Source: Turnera subulata
Lineage: Eukaryota > Streptophyta > Magnoliopsida > Malpighiales > Passifloraceae
Assembly (NCBI GenBank): GCA_028386065.3
Contig: JAKUCV010004807.1
Span: 29,816 to 93,815, forward strand
DNA: 64,000 bases
Direction: 5' to 3'
Within the stretch, counting starts at the first letter, position 1. The number at the start of each line of letters is the position of its first letter. This document shows, one piece after another, positions 1 to 11,093 of this stretch. Under the pieces are notes generated by a model. It was not told the origin of the DNA. It saw nothing but the letters and a program-made list of their open reading frames with translations, and did not search any database. The position numbers and the translations under genes are program-made.

Positions 1-1
1 C

Positions 2-997
2 TCATTCTCCTACCTCGCTTATGATCTCTCTCTGGTATACTTCTTTTACTACATTGCAACAACTTACATACCTACCCTCCCTTCTCCACTCATGGCCTAC
101 ATAGCTTGGCCTGTCTACTGGTTTCTCCAAGGCTGCATCCTCACCGGCATTTGGGTCATTGCCCACGAGTGCGGCCACGGAGCCTTTAGCGAGTACCAAA
201 AGATTAATGATGTCATTGGCCTCTTCCTCCACTCTGCTATACTGATCCCTTACTTCTCCTGGAAATACACACACCATCTCCACCACGCAAACACATCATC
301 CGTGGAACGGGACGAGAACTTTGTCCCAAAGCCGAAATCCAAACTTCCAAAGTATTCCAAGTACTTTAACAACCCTATAGGCAGAGCCATCCGAATCATC
401 ATCTCGCTCAGTGTGGGGATGTATCTGTACTTGGCATTCAACTTGGCTGGCCGGAAACACGATCGTCTTGCCAGCCACTATGATCCTTATAGCCCGCTGT
501 ACACAGACAGGGAAAGACTGCAAATTTACATCACGGATGCTGGTCTTTTTGCTACAAGTCTTGTGCTCTATAAGGTTGCCGCTGCAAAAGGGTTGGCTTG
601 GCTGATGTGCGTATATGGGGTGCCTGTACTCTTTGCCAATGGCACAATTGTGTTGATCACGTTCTTGCACCACTGCCACCCTGATCTCCCGCACTACGAT
701 TCTTCCCAATGGGATTGGCTCAGGGGAGCTCTGTCGACGGTGGACAGAGATTACGGCATCTTCAACAAGGTGTTTCATAACATTACAGATACCCATGTGG
801 CTCACCATCTCTTCAATTCAATCCCACATTATCATGCAATGGAGGCCACCAGAGCCATCAAGCCAGTACTGGGTGAGTATTACCAGGTGGATAACACTCC
901 AATTCTCAAATCACTGTGGAGGTCGACAACAGAGTGCCTGTACGTTGAGCAAGATGAAGTGAGAAAAGGTGTTTATTGGTACCGAAACAAGATCTGA
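2..997 (+). CDS. FAD2-like: FAD2-family membrane fatty acid desaturase, 5' end outside window
   Basis: An open frame runs from base 2 to the stop at 995-997, giving 331 residues. Plant FAD2 proteins are about 380 residues, so roughly 50 N-terminal residues lie upstream; the ATG at 92 is internal. FAD2 enzymes are ER-membrane di-iron proteins that modify the delta-12 position of oleoyl lipids. The three histidine boxes are present: HECGH (164-178), HHLHH (272-286) and HVAHH (794-808). Other family signatures are [41 protein letters not shown] and HAMEA. The C-terminus YRNKI resembles the ER-retrieval end YNNKL. Differences from typical FAD2: box 1 is followed by G instead of H, box 2 reads HHLHH rather than HRRHH, and the sites matching Arabidopsis A295, S322 and M324 are S, N and I. 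Family membership is certain. Whether the product desaturates, hydroxylates or makes acetylenic or conjugated bonds is open. No intron is seen, as usual for FAD2 coding exons. Confidence 0.93.
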   Translation, partial: SFSYLAYDLSLVYFFYYIATTYIPTLPSPLMAYIAWPVYWFLQGCILTGIWVIAHECGHGAFSEYQKINDVIGLFLHSAILIPYFSWKYTHHLHHANTSSVERDENFVPKPKSKLPKYSKYFNNPIGRAIRIIISLSVGMYLYLAFNLAGRKHDRLASHYDPYSPLYTDRERLQIYITDAGLFATSLVLYKVAAAKGLAWLMCVYGVPVLFANGTIVLITFLHHCHPDLPHYDSSQWDWLRGALSTVDRDYGIFNKVFHNITDTHVAHHLFNSIPHYHAMEATRAIKPVLGEYYQVDNTPILKSLWRSTTECLYVEQDEVRKGVYWYRNKI

Positions 998-1119
998 AGA
1001 AGCGCTTAATATGTTGGATTTGTTTGTATACTCAAATTTCAAATATTAGGAAGAGGAGAGTGGTAGTACTCTTTTCCAGGGAAATATATGTGATGAATTA
1101 CAGTGCGTACCTTTTCTGA

Positions 1120-1125
1120 AATAAA
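1120..1125 (+). promoter_or_regulatory. Poly(A) signal of the desaturase gene
   Basis: AATAAA lies 122 bases after the stop codon of the FAD2-like gene in AT-rich 3' UTR sequence, a plausible near-upstream element for polyadenylation. Confidence 0.5.
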
Positions 1126-1260
1126 AGTTTTGTAACATCCACATCACACTACTTTGGTTGAAAGAAACTCGCATAGTCCTTGTGAGCCTGTTCAAAGCAA
1201 TTTCCATTGATATTAAACGAAAAGCTTTGGACCAGATTTTTCCATTGTCAAAATAATAAT

Positions 1261-1776
1261 GGGGAATTCTATAGTACCCAGGCTATGTTTAGGGTACCAA
1301 ACTCAAGGCTCATATGGACCAATGAAAATTAAACATTTTAAATTTAAATTTATTAATTTTATATAATAATCCTTCTAAATTATTTAATTTTTTTAGGTAC
1401 AATAATTTTATAAAATTATATTTTATGCCCTATAATTTGTAAAATTACCTTTAGTGTCCAACACAAAAAAATATCTTTCTAAAAATTTTGTCATGACCTT
1501 AAAAATAAAAGAACATACAATTATAAACTTAACAATACACTTTTTAGGTAATAATTAGACTTGTTAATATTTAATTTATTTTTTATATAATAATTTTATT
1601 TCTTTCAATATTGATTTTAAATTAAATCGATGATATAGTTTTCATGCTTTTAATAATTTTCTAATTTAGTTTTAATTTCCTAAATTATTTTCTATAAAAT
1701 ATATTTTTGGAATCTTTGTATGTTACATTAGAATAAAAAATATACTGTTAAATATCTAACAACTTACTAGTTTTAA
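1261..1776. mobile_element. Left part of an old non-autonomous Mutator-like element
   Basis: The segment opens with GGGGAATTCTATAGTACCC and continues through GTTTAGGGTACCAAAC to about 1312. The same sequence appears inverted at 22711-22774. The flanking 9-mers are AATAATAAT (1252-1260) and AGTAATAAT (22775-22783), 8 of 9 identical, the duplication length expected for Mutator-like elements. Long terminal inverted repeats and a coding-free AT-rich interior fit a non-autonomous MULE. A nest of gypsy LTRs splits it at 1777; without the nest it is about 1240 bp. The element at 49843-53286 has related termini. Confidence 0.75.
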
Positions 1777-4700
1777 TGAAACACCCCGACTTAAATTTAC
1801 CCGACATACAGTGATTACCAACAACAGTGCCGACACGTGGCACAAATTGTGTATACGACAGAAAAATCGGCCCAACAACAAAAGCATAACACCCGACTTC
1901 GGGAATCTCAATAACAACAGCACAGCGGAAGCAATTTTAATTTAATGTCAACATATGCAAAGCTCGATGCAGCTAATGGATCCGAGTCCTGCCCGAGGGT
2001 ACACTGCAGCCGCCGAAATGCAATCCTGACCTACCCTGCAAGGACTGTGTGAGGGATGAGACCAACCACTGTCTCACCGATAAACAAATAAACCGTAGTA
2101 TACAAGCAACCGTATATACACCAAAGCCAACACAGTACAATAGGAGTACAACAAGCACAACATAGCATCGGAATCAGACAACATACCGGACCTTACTATA
2201 CAACTGACATCACACCGTTAAGCTAGTCCTCTAAACTCACTGACAATCGGCGACTGACTGTCCAATTTTATTATTAGGGCCCTTGTCACATGATAAGTAT
2301 TGGCCGTGCCTGGTAGCCAGGTTAGCTAACCTAGGGTGCTCCCCGCTAAATATCACAAATCATATCTCAAATAACCGAGTCCCGCAGTCCTCGGCAGAAG
2401 TCCCGCAGTCCTTCCTATAACAAATCAACTGAGTCCCACAGTCCTTAGCCGGGAGTCCCGCAGTCCTCCCTATCATATCACAATCACAAGGTGACTACCA
2501 TCTGGCCGTACCAATACCTGTCACGTGACAATCTAGATGTCTAGATGATATTACCACTGTTTATTATTATTTCTTATTCCACTATCCAACAGTAATTCAT
2601 CATACTCACTTTCCCGAGCAGGCTCTCAGCCTCACAGCTCTTCTGGGAATCCAACGTCACAACACTGGGTCACAGCCATCGACCGATCAAATACCACATA
2701 TCTCATACCGATCAAATACCACATATCTCATTCAAACAACACAATAATCATATCAACATCACAAAGCACAACAGCTAATCCACAGTAGTCATCAAGCATA
2801 TAACAATAATCACAACACTAGCCAGCAATAACATGACAGGTACGCAAGGTAACATATAAACTATATTCGACAAACAATCGGGGTATCACGGGCAGCATAC
2901 CGAAGTTTATAAGTTTATATCCTCACCTGATGTGTCTCTGAAACTGCTATCCAGTCAAACCTCAATGTCCCTATATACATATATAGCAACACAATCACTT
3001 ATAATGCACCAACAAGATGATTATGCATGATACCGGTTTAACAGTTATTAGACGACTTTTCTGTTCATTTTATTATCTCCATAGTTCTCTTATTCATTTC
3101 TGTGGAGGTTACTAATAATCTATTCCCATCTGTTATACCAATCATATACAACATAAATCAAAATCAAAACCGAGCGTCCAAGCCGATATCCCGGCCCTTA
3201 AGCCGCTTATGACAAGAAGGCATATATACGTACACTTATACGTAGTATATATTTAAGAAAATATATTTGTAAATAAATCAAGTTACGACCCGTTAAATAC
3301 TCATAGTCTATATGACGCAAATAATATTTCTTAAACATAATTATTCATAAAAATTCTATTTGTAATTAATTGAAATTATGACCTATATATACATATATAT
3401 TAGCTAGAATAAATAACCGTTGTAGACGATATATACATTTAGCAAATCTTATAATATCGTAAGTATTTATATACATAAAACTATAATCATTAATTAAATA
3501 AAAATATGGTCTAGCAATATCTAAGCCGGTGAAAATAACTGCAATACATTATACGATATATATTCATATACTTGTAATAGATCAATAATTAAGATAAGGT
3601 ATAGGTCTAATATTATGTTAGCTCAGAATTACGGAAATAAATATATTTATATGTATATACATGCCTATCCCCTTTTCAATATAAATTCAATTAAAACATG
3701 ATTAATGAAATTCGGAAATTAAACTCGGTAGGCCTTCACGAACGTTTAGCCCATCGGAGGATAAATCTAATATCAACATAATTTCGAAAATTAAATAAAA
3801 GACATAATTAAAATAAATAAACATAATTAAAATTATTAAATAACATGGACCTTTTATTAATTAGCCCAATTAAAATTAAATGACCGAAAGTTAAATACAG
3901 TGGGCCTTTTACGAGCCCAGGTAAACGTAAATAAAATTAAAACCGGAAATTTAAATACTATGGGCCTTTTTAATAGCCCAATTGGAAAGTTAAATAAAAG
4001 CATAAAATAAATAAAAACGTAAAAGCATAATTTAAATAACAAAAGCATAAATAAAAGCATAATAAGATAAATAAAGCATAAAATAAAAGTCATAAGTTAA
4101 TTAAATTAAGTTAATCAGTTCTAGTTAGCATTGTTTTAATGTCCGGGTCCATTATCGTTCGGGTTCGTTTATATGATGCATAAGGTCCAAAGCTCGGGTT
4201 TTACCCACAGTCCGTTTCCGAGCTCGCCGGAAAATACCCGAGACTCTGGAGACTCGTCGGATTCCGGCAGTCACTGTTCACACAGAAGTCCATTACACCC
4301 CTAAAATCCACACGCAGACCAACATCAATACTTCAGTCCTGAGAGCTGTAATTCCACTGCCTTTTTAAGCTTGCCGTCAACATCTCAACAACTACCATCA
4401 CCCATCCACCATCACCTCCTGTTTCCGACCACCACCCAAAAACAAAGCAACCCACACAACCACCACGGCAACATCCACAACCCGAGCCAACAGAGAGTTA
4501 CAGCCAAATACACAAAGCCACAAAAACCAGACCCGGTTAGTCAATCCAACACGTTCCGGGTTAAGGATGAGAAAGAAGAGTAACAGAATAAGGGGTTGAA
4601 ACCGCGACTTACCCACGCAAACCCGACGACGACGACGGTGAGGGATAAATCAAGGGCAACGACTTGTGATGCTGCAGAGGCGAAGGAGGAAGCCGGAAGG

Positions 4701-5123
4701 AAGAGGGAGGGAAAGGAGATCGGCGGCGACGGTCGCGAACACGGAGGAGAAGGGAATCGGTGGCTGTAAGCGGTGAAACGATGGCGATTTGCTGAAGAGG
4801 AGGCGGCAGTGGCTCATGCTGCTGCAATAGGGCGAGGAAACGATTGTCACGGCATCGTCGTCTAGCAGCAGCGGCTCGGAGGGAAGGCAGCGGTTGCGGG
4901 AACAAGGGGGAAGGGAGGAGGCAGACGGGTCTCGATTGCTGGAGAGGAGGCGGCACGGCTGAGGAGAAGAGATAGATGGGTTTGTTGTGGGGAGAGGGGA
5001 TGGTGGTTGCAGCAGCAACAGGCGGCTCGAGCTCGGACCTCCGGTGGTGATGGCAGAGGGAGGAGGAGCCGCGACGGCCTTGAGCAAAGCCAGTGAAGAG
5101 GAAGAGGGAAGGAAAGGAGTAGG
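1777..5123 (-). mobile_element. Solo gypsy LTR 1, first segment
   Basis: It starts TGAAACACCCCGAC, the inverted end of a Ty3/gypsy LTR, and aligns along its length with the 4.8-kb LTRs at 5858 and 11094, for example at the shared GTCCGGGTCC and GCTCGGGTTTTACCCACAG stretches. It is interrupted at 5123 by a second LTR, resumes at 18081-19045, is interrupted again, and finishes at 22041-22050 with GGTCGTTACA. Joined length is about 4322 bp. Only one LTR and no internal domain remain, so it is a solo LTR. The outer 5-mers (TTTAA left, TCCGA right) do not match, so no target duplication supports a simple origin. Confidence 0.85.
2377..2468. repeat. Tandem AGTCCCGCAGTCCT units in LTR 1
   Basis: Four copies of a unit close to GAGTCCCGCAGTCCT occur at about 2377, 2397, 2431 and 2454. 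They occupy the place where related LTRs carry the GGGAT-loop-ATCCC hairpin array, but here the unit is a direct repeat (AGTCC twice) with no self-complementary arms. Confidence 0.6.
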
Positions 5124-5857
5124 TGAAACGCCCCGACCCATATTTACCGTACACAGTAAACACATGTCGGAACTGTGACGACCCAATCAAACCAAGCCCA
5201 GCATAGAGTGTATACAACAGAAACTCGGGCTCAACAGCCCAAAAAAAAAAACATCAACAATAACTCAATCGGCCCAATGGCCCAATAATATCAATAAACT
5301 GCACAGCGGAAGACTTAATAACTCACAAAAACACTATATGCGACATAGATGCAAACTATGGATCCAAGTCCTGTCCAAGGGATAACGCCGCAGCCTGTCT
5401 GGAATGCATCAAACCTGTACCATAAATCATCCATCCTACGGGATGAAAGCCCGCAGGTGAGGGGTGAGTCCGAAGTGCTCACCGACGAAGGATAGACAAT
5501 CAATATGCAACACAGTAATTACTCAAGGTCAACACAGGCTAAACAGCCAAACTCACCAAAACAAAGACTCGACTCAAAACCGGTCCAAGACCAAAAAGAC
5601 TCAAATAAAAATCCAATTTCAAATTTTATCTTTCCGGGCCCCGTCACGGATAAGCTAGGGGTCAGACCTGGTTATCAACATATTCCGGGTGCAAGACCAA
5701 ATCCAGAGAACCCAGGGATCGACATCCCAAAAATACGAACCCAGGGATAGACATCCCAAAAATAATCACGGGATAGACATCCCAAGCATAGACATGCTTA
5801 TCACAAGTAACCCAGGTCATGGCCACCACAAAACAGTCTTAAACCATCGAGTCGTAC
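5124..5857 (-). mobile_element. Solo gypsy LTR 2, first segment
   Basis: It opens TGAAACGCCCCGACCC, directly after GTAGG (5119-5123). The other end is at 18075 (GGGCTGTTACA) and is followed by GTAGG (18076-18080), an exact 5-bp target duplication. With its nested insertion removed the LTR is 2886 bp, close to the 2.9-kb LTRs of elements A and B. No internal domain or second LTR remains, so it is a solo LTR within LTR 1. Confidence 0.92.
5714..5799. repeat. Hairpin array in LTR 2
   Basis: Three GGGAT-nnAC-ATCCC hairpins are followed by a fourth, AAGCAT-agac-ATGCTT, whose arms have changed together. More units occur in the second segment of the same LTR at 15972-16045 and about 16091-16170, including AAGGAT-cgac-ATCCTT. 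Confidence 0.8.
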
Positions 5858-8800
5858 TGAAACACCCCGACCACTATTTACCCAACAAACAGTAATTACC
5901 AAACAACAGTGCCGACACGTGGCACAGACAGTAAATACAACGTGAAAATCCGGCCCAACGGCCCAAAGATAATATCATGTCATCCGACCTCGGATACAAC
6001 AATATCAAAAGCACAGCGGAAGCAATTTTAATAATACAGCAATAGTATGAATCGACTCGATGCAACTATGGATCCAGATCCGTCAGAGGAGATGCCACAG
6101 CCTGCCATGATGCATACCTGCACAAAGAGCAACGTAGCCTGCCGATGGGGCAGGTGAGGGGTGAGATTCTCCATAATCTCACCAACACATAACCCATGAT
6201 GAACAACATAGCATATATTTAACAGTCAAGAACACATCAATACGGCATACAAGTAGTGAACAGATCAAATACAGTCACAAAGAACAATGCGAGCCATGTA
6301 AATGTCCACCCCATCGACTATGCAATGCACTGACCATCTAATACTGACTGTACCGTACACTAGTGCCCGATCAGGACACTTCAACTCTACCACATGTTGG
6401 GTAACCGACCCAGTCCCAACAGACTATACAACACATACTCTAGTCCTGATAGACTATACTCAACTAAGGTTCCTCATCGTATGTTGACATACCGCTACTA
6501 TGCTTGCTGATCATCTAACCCGGTACCAAAACAATCTCAACATCTCGTGAGCCTCGCTCACCGGGTAGCCGGCAACCAGCACGGACCATACCCAATCAAC
6601 ATCACAAACCGGTCCCCTGGTAGAATCACAACACAACACGGCAACAGCAGTCACCGCAACAACTTGTAACCACAACATCAACAATACTCAATATCCGATC
6701 AAAAACGACAAGTGATACTCATCCAACAATTATCAAAAGAAGCCGACAAACATAGGACAACTGGCAACCGATGCCAACAACAATGGACTACTCACAACCA
6801 ACGACAATAATTAACACCCGTAAACCGGCAACCTATGCCGACCACGGTCAACCGACTAAACTGAGGACTGACAACCTCCCAAGGTATGATCATGAGATAT
6901 CATGCAAATGTACATATCACATCGCAGCCCAACAAAGCAAAAGCACATTTCGAACAAGACTGAGCCAAGACCAAAAGAATGCTTAATTATTTTTATTAAC
7001 AATTTTATCTTCCAGGCCCGTCACTGGACAAGCTAGGGTCGTACCTGGTTATTAACTAATTCTGGATGCCAGGCCCAACCACAATCCGGGATCAACATCC
7101 CCATATCACAAATCCGGGATCAACATCCCAATATCACAAATCCGGGATCAACATCCCAATATCACAAATCCGGGGTCAACACCCCAATCAACCAACCCAC
7201 CGGCCATGACACCACAGAACTAGTCACTAACCATCTAGTCGTACCACTACTTCCCAAGTGACAATTATATCATCTCAAATACAGTCCAATTCCATTACTC
7301 TTCCATCAGTTATCCAATTTTCCAATTTCCTCAGATTAATCCACAAACTCATTCAATCAACAATCCAATATCACCAATTATTTTCAACTAACAGTTCAAT
7401 AATATTTCCAAGACAACATACACAGGTCTGACATGATTCTACAACAGCATCAACAATTCCATAGCAATCAAGTAACAGTCAACAATCATTCCAGCAGATC
7501 AACAAACAACAAAAATACACAAACAACAAAACTACACACACAGCATTACGGGCACATATCAAGGTTTATCCATCCTCACAATAAATATCAACAAATATCA
7601 CAAAGATACCAACAACAATAAACCATAAGATGCAATGGAACCTATGTAGTTCCAAGACCAACCATCCCGGCTATCACGGGTGGAATGACGTATATGCAAC
7701 CTCACCTGATTCTCCTCGGGAGCTGATATCCGGTTAAGCCTTGATTTTCCTATAATATAACAACAGTAATTACTTATAATCCACAAACAAGATGATTATG
7801 CATGATGCCGGTTAACAGTTATTTATTAGACGGCATATTAGTTCTTTTTATTATTTCCATAATTATCTTATCCATTTTTATGGAAATTACTAACAACCTA
7901 TTTTCCGTCTGATACACTAATCATATTCAACTTAAGTCAAAACCAAAACCGAGCGTCCAAGCCGATATCCCGGCCCTTGGGCCGCTTATGACAATAAGGC
8001 ATATATACGTACTCTTATCCGTAGTGTATATTTAAGATAATATATTTGTAAATAAATCAGGTTACGACCCGTTAAATACCCACAGTCCATATGACGTAAA
8101 TAATATTTCTTAAACATAATTATTCATAAAAATTCTATTTGTAATTAATTGAAATTATGACCTATATATTCATATATATTAGCTAGAAGAAATAGCCGTT
8201 GTAAACAATATATACATTTAGTAAATCTTATATAATTGTAAGTACTTATATACATAAAACTATAATCATTAATATAGTCTAACAATATCTATTCCGGTGA
8301 AAATAGCTACAGTATGTTATACGATATATATGTATATACTTGTATAAGATTAAAATCAATAATTAAAATATGGTATAAATCTATTATTATTTTAGCTTAG
8401 GATTACGAAAATAAGTACAATAGAAATATATACATGTCTAAGCCTTTTATAATATAAATTCAATTAAAACATAATTAAGGAAATTTGGAAATTAAACTCG
8501 GTAGGCCTTCACGAACGTTTAGCCCATCGGAGGATAAATCTAATATCAATATAATTTCGAAAATTAAATAAGAGACATAATTAAAATAAATAAACATAAT
8601 TAAAATAAATAACATGGGCCTTTTATTAATTAGCCCAATTAAATAATCTGAAAGTTAAATACAATGGGTCTTTTACGAGCCCAGATAAACGTAAATAAAA
8701 TTAAAGCCGGAAATTAAATGCTATGGGCCTTTTAATAGCCCAATTAAAATTAAATAAGAGCAGAAAATAAATAAATGAACATAAATTAAATATTAAAAGC

Positions 8801-10698
8801 ACAAATAAGATAAGAGCATAATAAAAGACATAAAAATAAAACCATAAGTTAATTAAGTTAGGTTAATTAAGTTAATAAATTTTGATTAACGTTATTTTAA
8901 TGTCCGGGTCCGTTTTATATGGTTCGGGTTCGTTATGCATATGAGTGGTCCAAGGCTCGGGTTTTACCCACAGTCCATTCCGAGCTCGCCGAAAATTCCC
9001 GAGACGTCGCCGGAAAAATTCTGAGCTGCCGGATTCTGGCCAGTACTGTTCACAGCGAAAGAACCTCCCAAAGAAAATCCAATCCGGGTCCATCCTCCAC
9101 AAAAGTCCCGAGAGCAGCAACCATCTTGCCGGGAAGAAGAAAATCACAACCTCCAGCAAACGACTCACCGGCCACCACACCTTTCTGCCATCAACAGCTC
9201 GCCGACCACCATGCATCACCAGCAGATCCAAACCACCCAAACAACACCGGCCAGCTCGCCACTGCCCGGAAGCCTCACATCCCGACTCAAACAACACACG
9301 CCACAACACAACCAAGACCGATTAGTAACATCCCTAGAGCAAACAAAGGGAAGGAAACGAAGAGAAGAGAAGGGAGGCGCGGCCAGACATACCCATCTTG
9401 GCCTCGTCGATGGCGGCTCAAAGGAAGAGAGACAGGGCGGCGAAGAAAGAGGAGAGGGAGAAGAAGAGAGCGGCGGCGAGGGCAGCGACTTCGGCTTGGT
9501 GAGGGAGTGGCAGCAGCGGCGGCGGCGGCTTGAGCGGCAGATCGGGGTGAACTCGGGCGGCTTTTCTCGTCTGACCGGCGGCGCGTCAGAGGGGGAGGAG
9601 GAGGAGAACAGGAAGGTAAGGGGAGGACGGTGGTGTCGGGTCAGTGGCTCACAGGTGGTTGGTGGCGGCTCAGTGAAGAGAGGAAGGAGAAGCAGGAAGG
9701 GAAGGTTTTGAGGGCGGCGGTGGTGATTGTGTTGGTGGAGGGGAAGAAGAAAGGGAAAGGGGAGAAGAGATGAAAAAGGAAGGAAGGAAGGAAGGTGTGG
9801 GGGGGGGCGACTGGTAGGGAAAACGGGAGAGGGGTAGAGAAAATAAAGGAAAAGAAAAGAAAAGACAAGTGAAGAAAAGAAGGAAAAGATGGAAGTGGGG
9901 AGGTGGGGCACCGTTTGGTCACGGGTGCTGGCGGCTGAGAAGAAAGAAAAAAAAAGGGAGAAGGAAAAGGAGAAGGAGAAAAGAAGGAAAAGAAAGAAAA
10001 GAAAGAAGAAAAGTGGGGCCCGTGGCTGAAGGAAAAACCGGGAGAAAGAAAGAAAGATAACCGGGAAAGAGGAAAAGAAAGAAAAGAGAGAAGGAAAGAA
10101 GAGTGGCCATGTGGCAAGCCACGATTGGCCGTTCCAGATTTCTGTGTCGGAAAAACGAAATCGCAGGGGTACTCTCGTCTTTCTGTCCCGAGTCGGAAAA
10201 TACAACTTGAGCTCGAAAAATCCGATTAATACCCCGGAGCGTCGTCCAAGTCTCGGAATTGAAAACCGAGGCTCGGTTTACAAAAGACACTCCAAAGCGC
10301 GTATCGGTCGAAACTACGTTAAACCATGTATTGAACATTTTAATAATTATTCTTTTATAAAATTAAAATAAATCTCTAGATATTAATATATAGAATATCA
10401 TGGAAAATTAAAAGATGAATTTTCTTTTTCTAAATTACATTTGGTAAATCATTACACATAAATATCATAGCAAAGTATTAAATACGTTGCTATTAATGTT
10501 GATTAAAAAATAATAATTTTATTAAAAACAGTAACAACAATAATAATAATTTTTGAGAGTATAAAGATAATAGTGAAAATAATAAAAATTAACTCATATT
10601 GGTAAAATTCTTGATTATCCGCGATAAAATTTTATTACCCACCGTAAAAGTCAAAATAGAACGGTAAAATTAATAAAAAATTTACCCGGGTCGTTACA
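5858..10698 (-). repeat. Left LTR (3' LTR) of the short-interior element
   Basis: TG...CA ends: TGAAACACCCCGACC at the left and GGGTCGTTACA at the right. Going left to right it contains a twin-hairpin region near 6146-6183, a hairpin array at 7088-7196, an AT-rich middle, a GC-rich block at about 8900-9660 and a purine-rich tract at about 9660-10110. Open frames here, including a 329-codon minus-strand frame at 9216-10205, come from the skewed base composition and are not called as genes. Confidence 0.93.
7088..7196. repeat. Hairpin array, left 4.8-kb LTR
   Basis: Four units about 26 bp apart: three GGGAT-caac-ATCCC hairpins and one GGGGT-caac-ACCCC, where both arms changed and pairing is preserved. 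Units are separated by an AATATCACAAATCC spacer. Confidence 0.85.
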
Positions 10699-11093
10699 TT
10701 CTATCCTCCTTAAAAAAATTTCGTCCCCGAAATTCCCGTAGGAGAAAACCATCAACACTCAAAAACTTCAAGGTTAGTTATGCCATTTTTCCAAAAACTT
10801 ATCATTTCCAAACTTGTAAATTTCCATCAACTTGTTATTCAATAACTTCTTATTACCAAAACAACAACACAATTAAGCAACGAAATACGAATAACCAGAT
10901 ATATAATATATATTTTATGAGAAAAAAACTCACATGAAGATGTTCTGCAGCAGGCTGGCGTCCCTCGACTGGATCCATAATGCACTAACCATATGAGTAT
11001 GCATGCAATCTTGTTAAGCATGTGGAGCGAGCTATGCACAGCAAATAAGCTCAACAAACACCCAAGGACCTACCGCCCGCTCCGCTACCAAAA
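10699..11093 (-). mobile_element. Residual internal domain: polypurine tract, gag stub, leader and primer-binding site
   Basis: Read on the minus strand, the leader follows the right LTR, with primer-binding site TGGTAGCGGAGC (11079-11090). Then comes a short gag-like stub from ATG 10976-10978, unassigned AT-rich sequence, the conserved GGGGACGAAATT tail and polypurine tract AAGGAGGATAGAA (10699-10711). In element A the same tail lies just after the polyprotein stop, so the missing part corresponds to nearly the whole gag-pol frame. Confidence 0.85.

Noticed and set aside
92..997. ATG at 92 as the desaturase start
   Set aside because: The frame is open to base 2 and the upstream residues (SYLAYDLSL and so on) match the conserved FAD2 N-terminal region, so 92 is an internal Met.
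4609..5217. 202-codon minus-strand frame
   Set aside because: It crosses the junction between two different LTRs at 5124, so it is a chance fusion of repeat sequence.
6146..6183. Hammerhead ribozyme (retrozyme-like) in the twin-hairpin region
   Set aside because: Stem II-like pairing and a GACGAAA stretch occur in related LTRs, but the invariant CUGANGA core is absent.
9216..10205. Long minus-strand open frame of 329 codons (and 357 codons at 14443-15516) in the 4.8-kb LTRs
   Set aside because: The translation is mostly runs of F, L, S and P from a pyrimidine-rich strand. Several other frames on both strands are also open, and no domain is visible. Stop codons are simply rare in such tracts.
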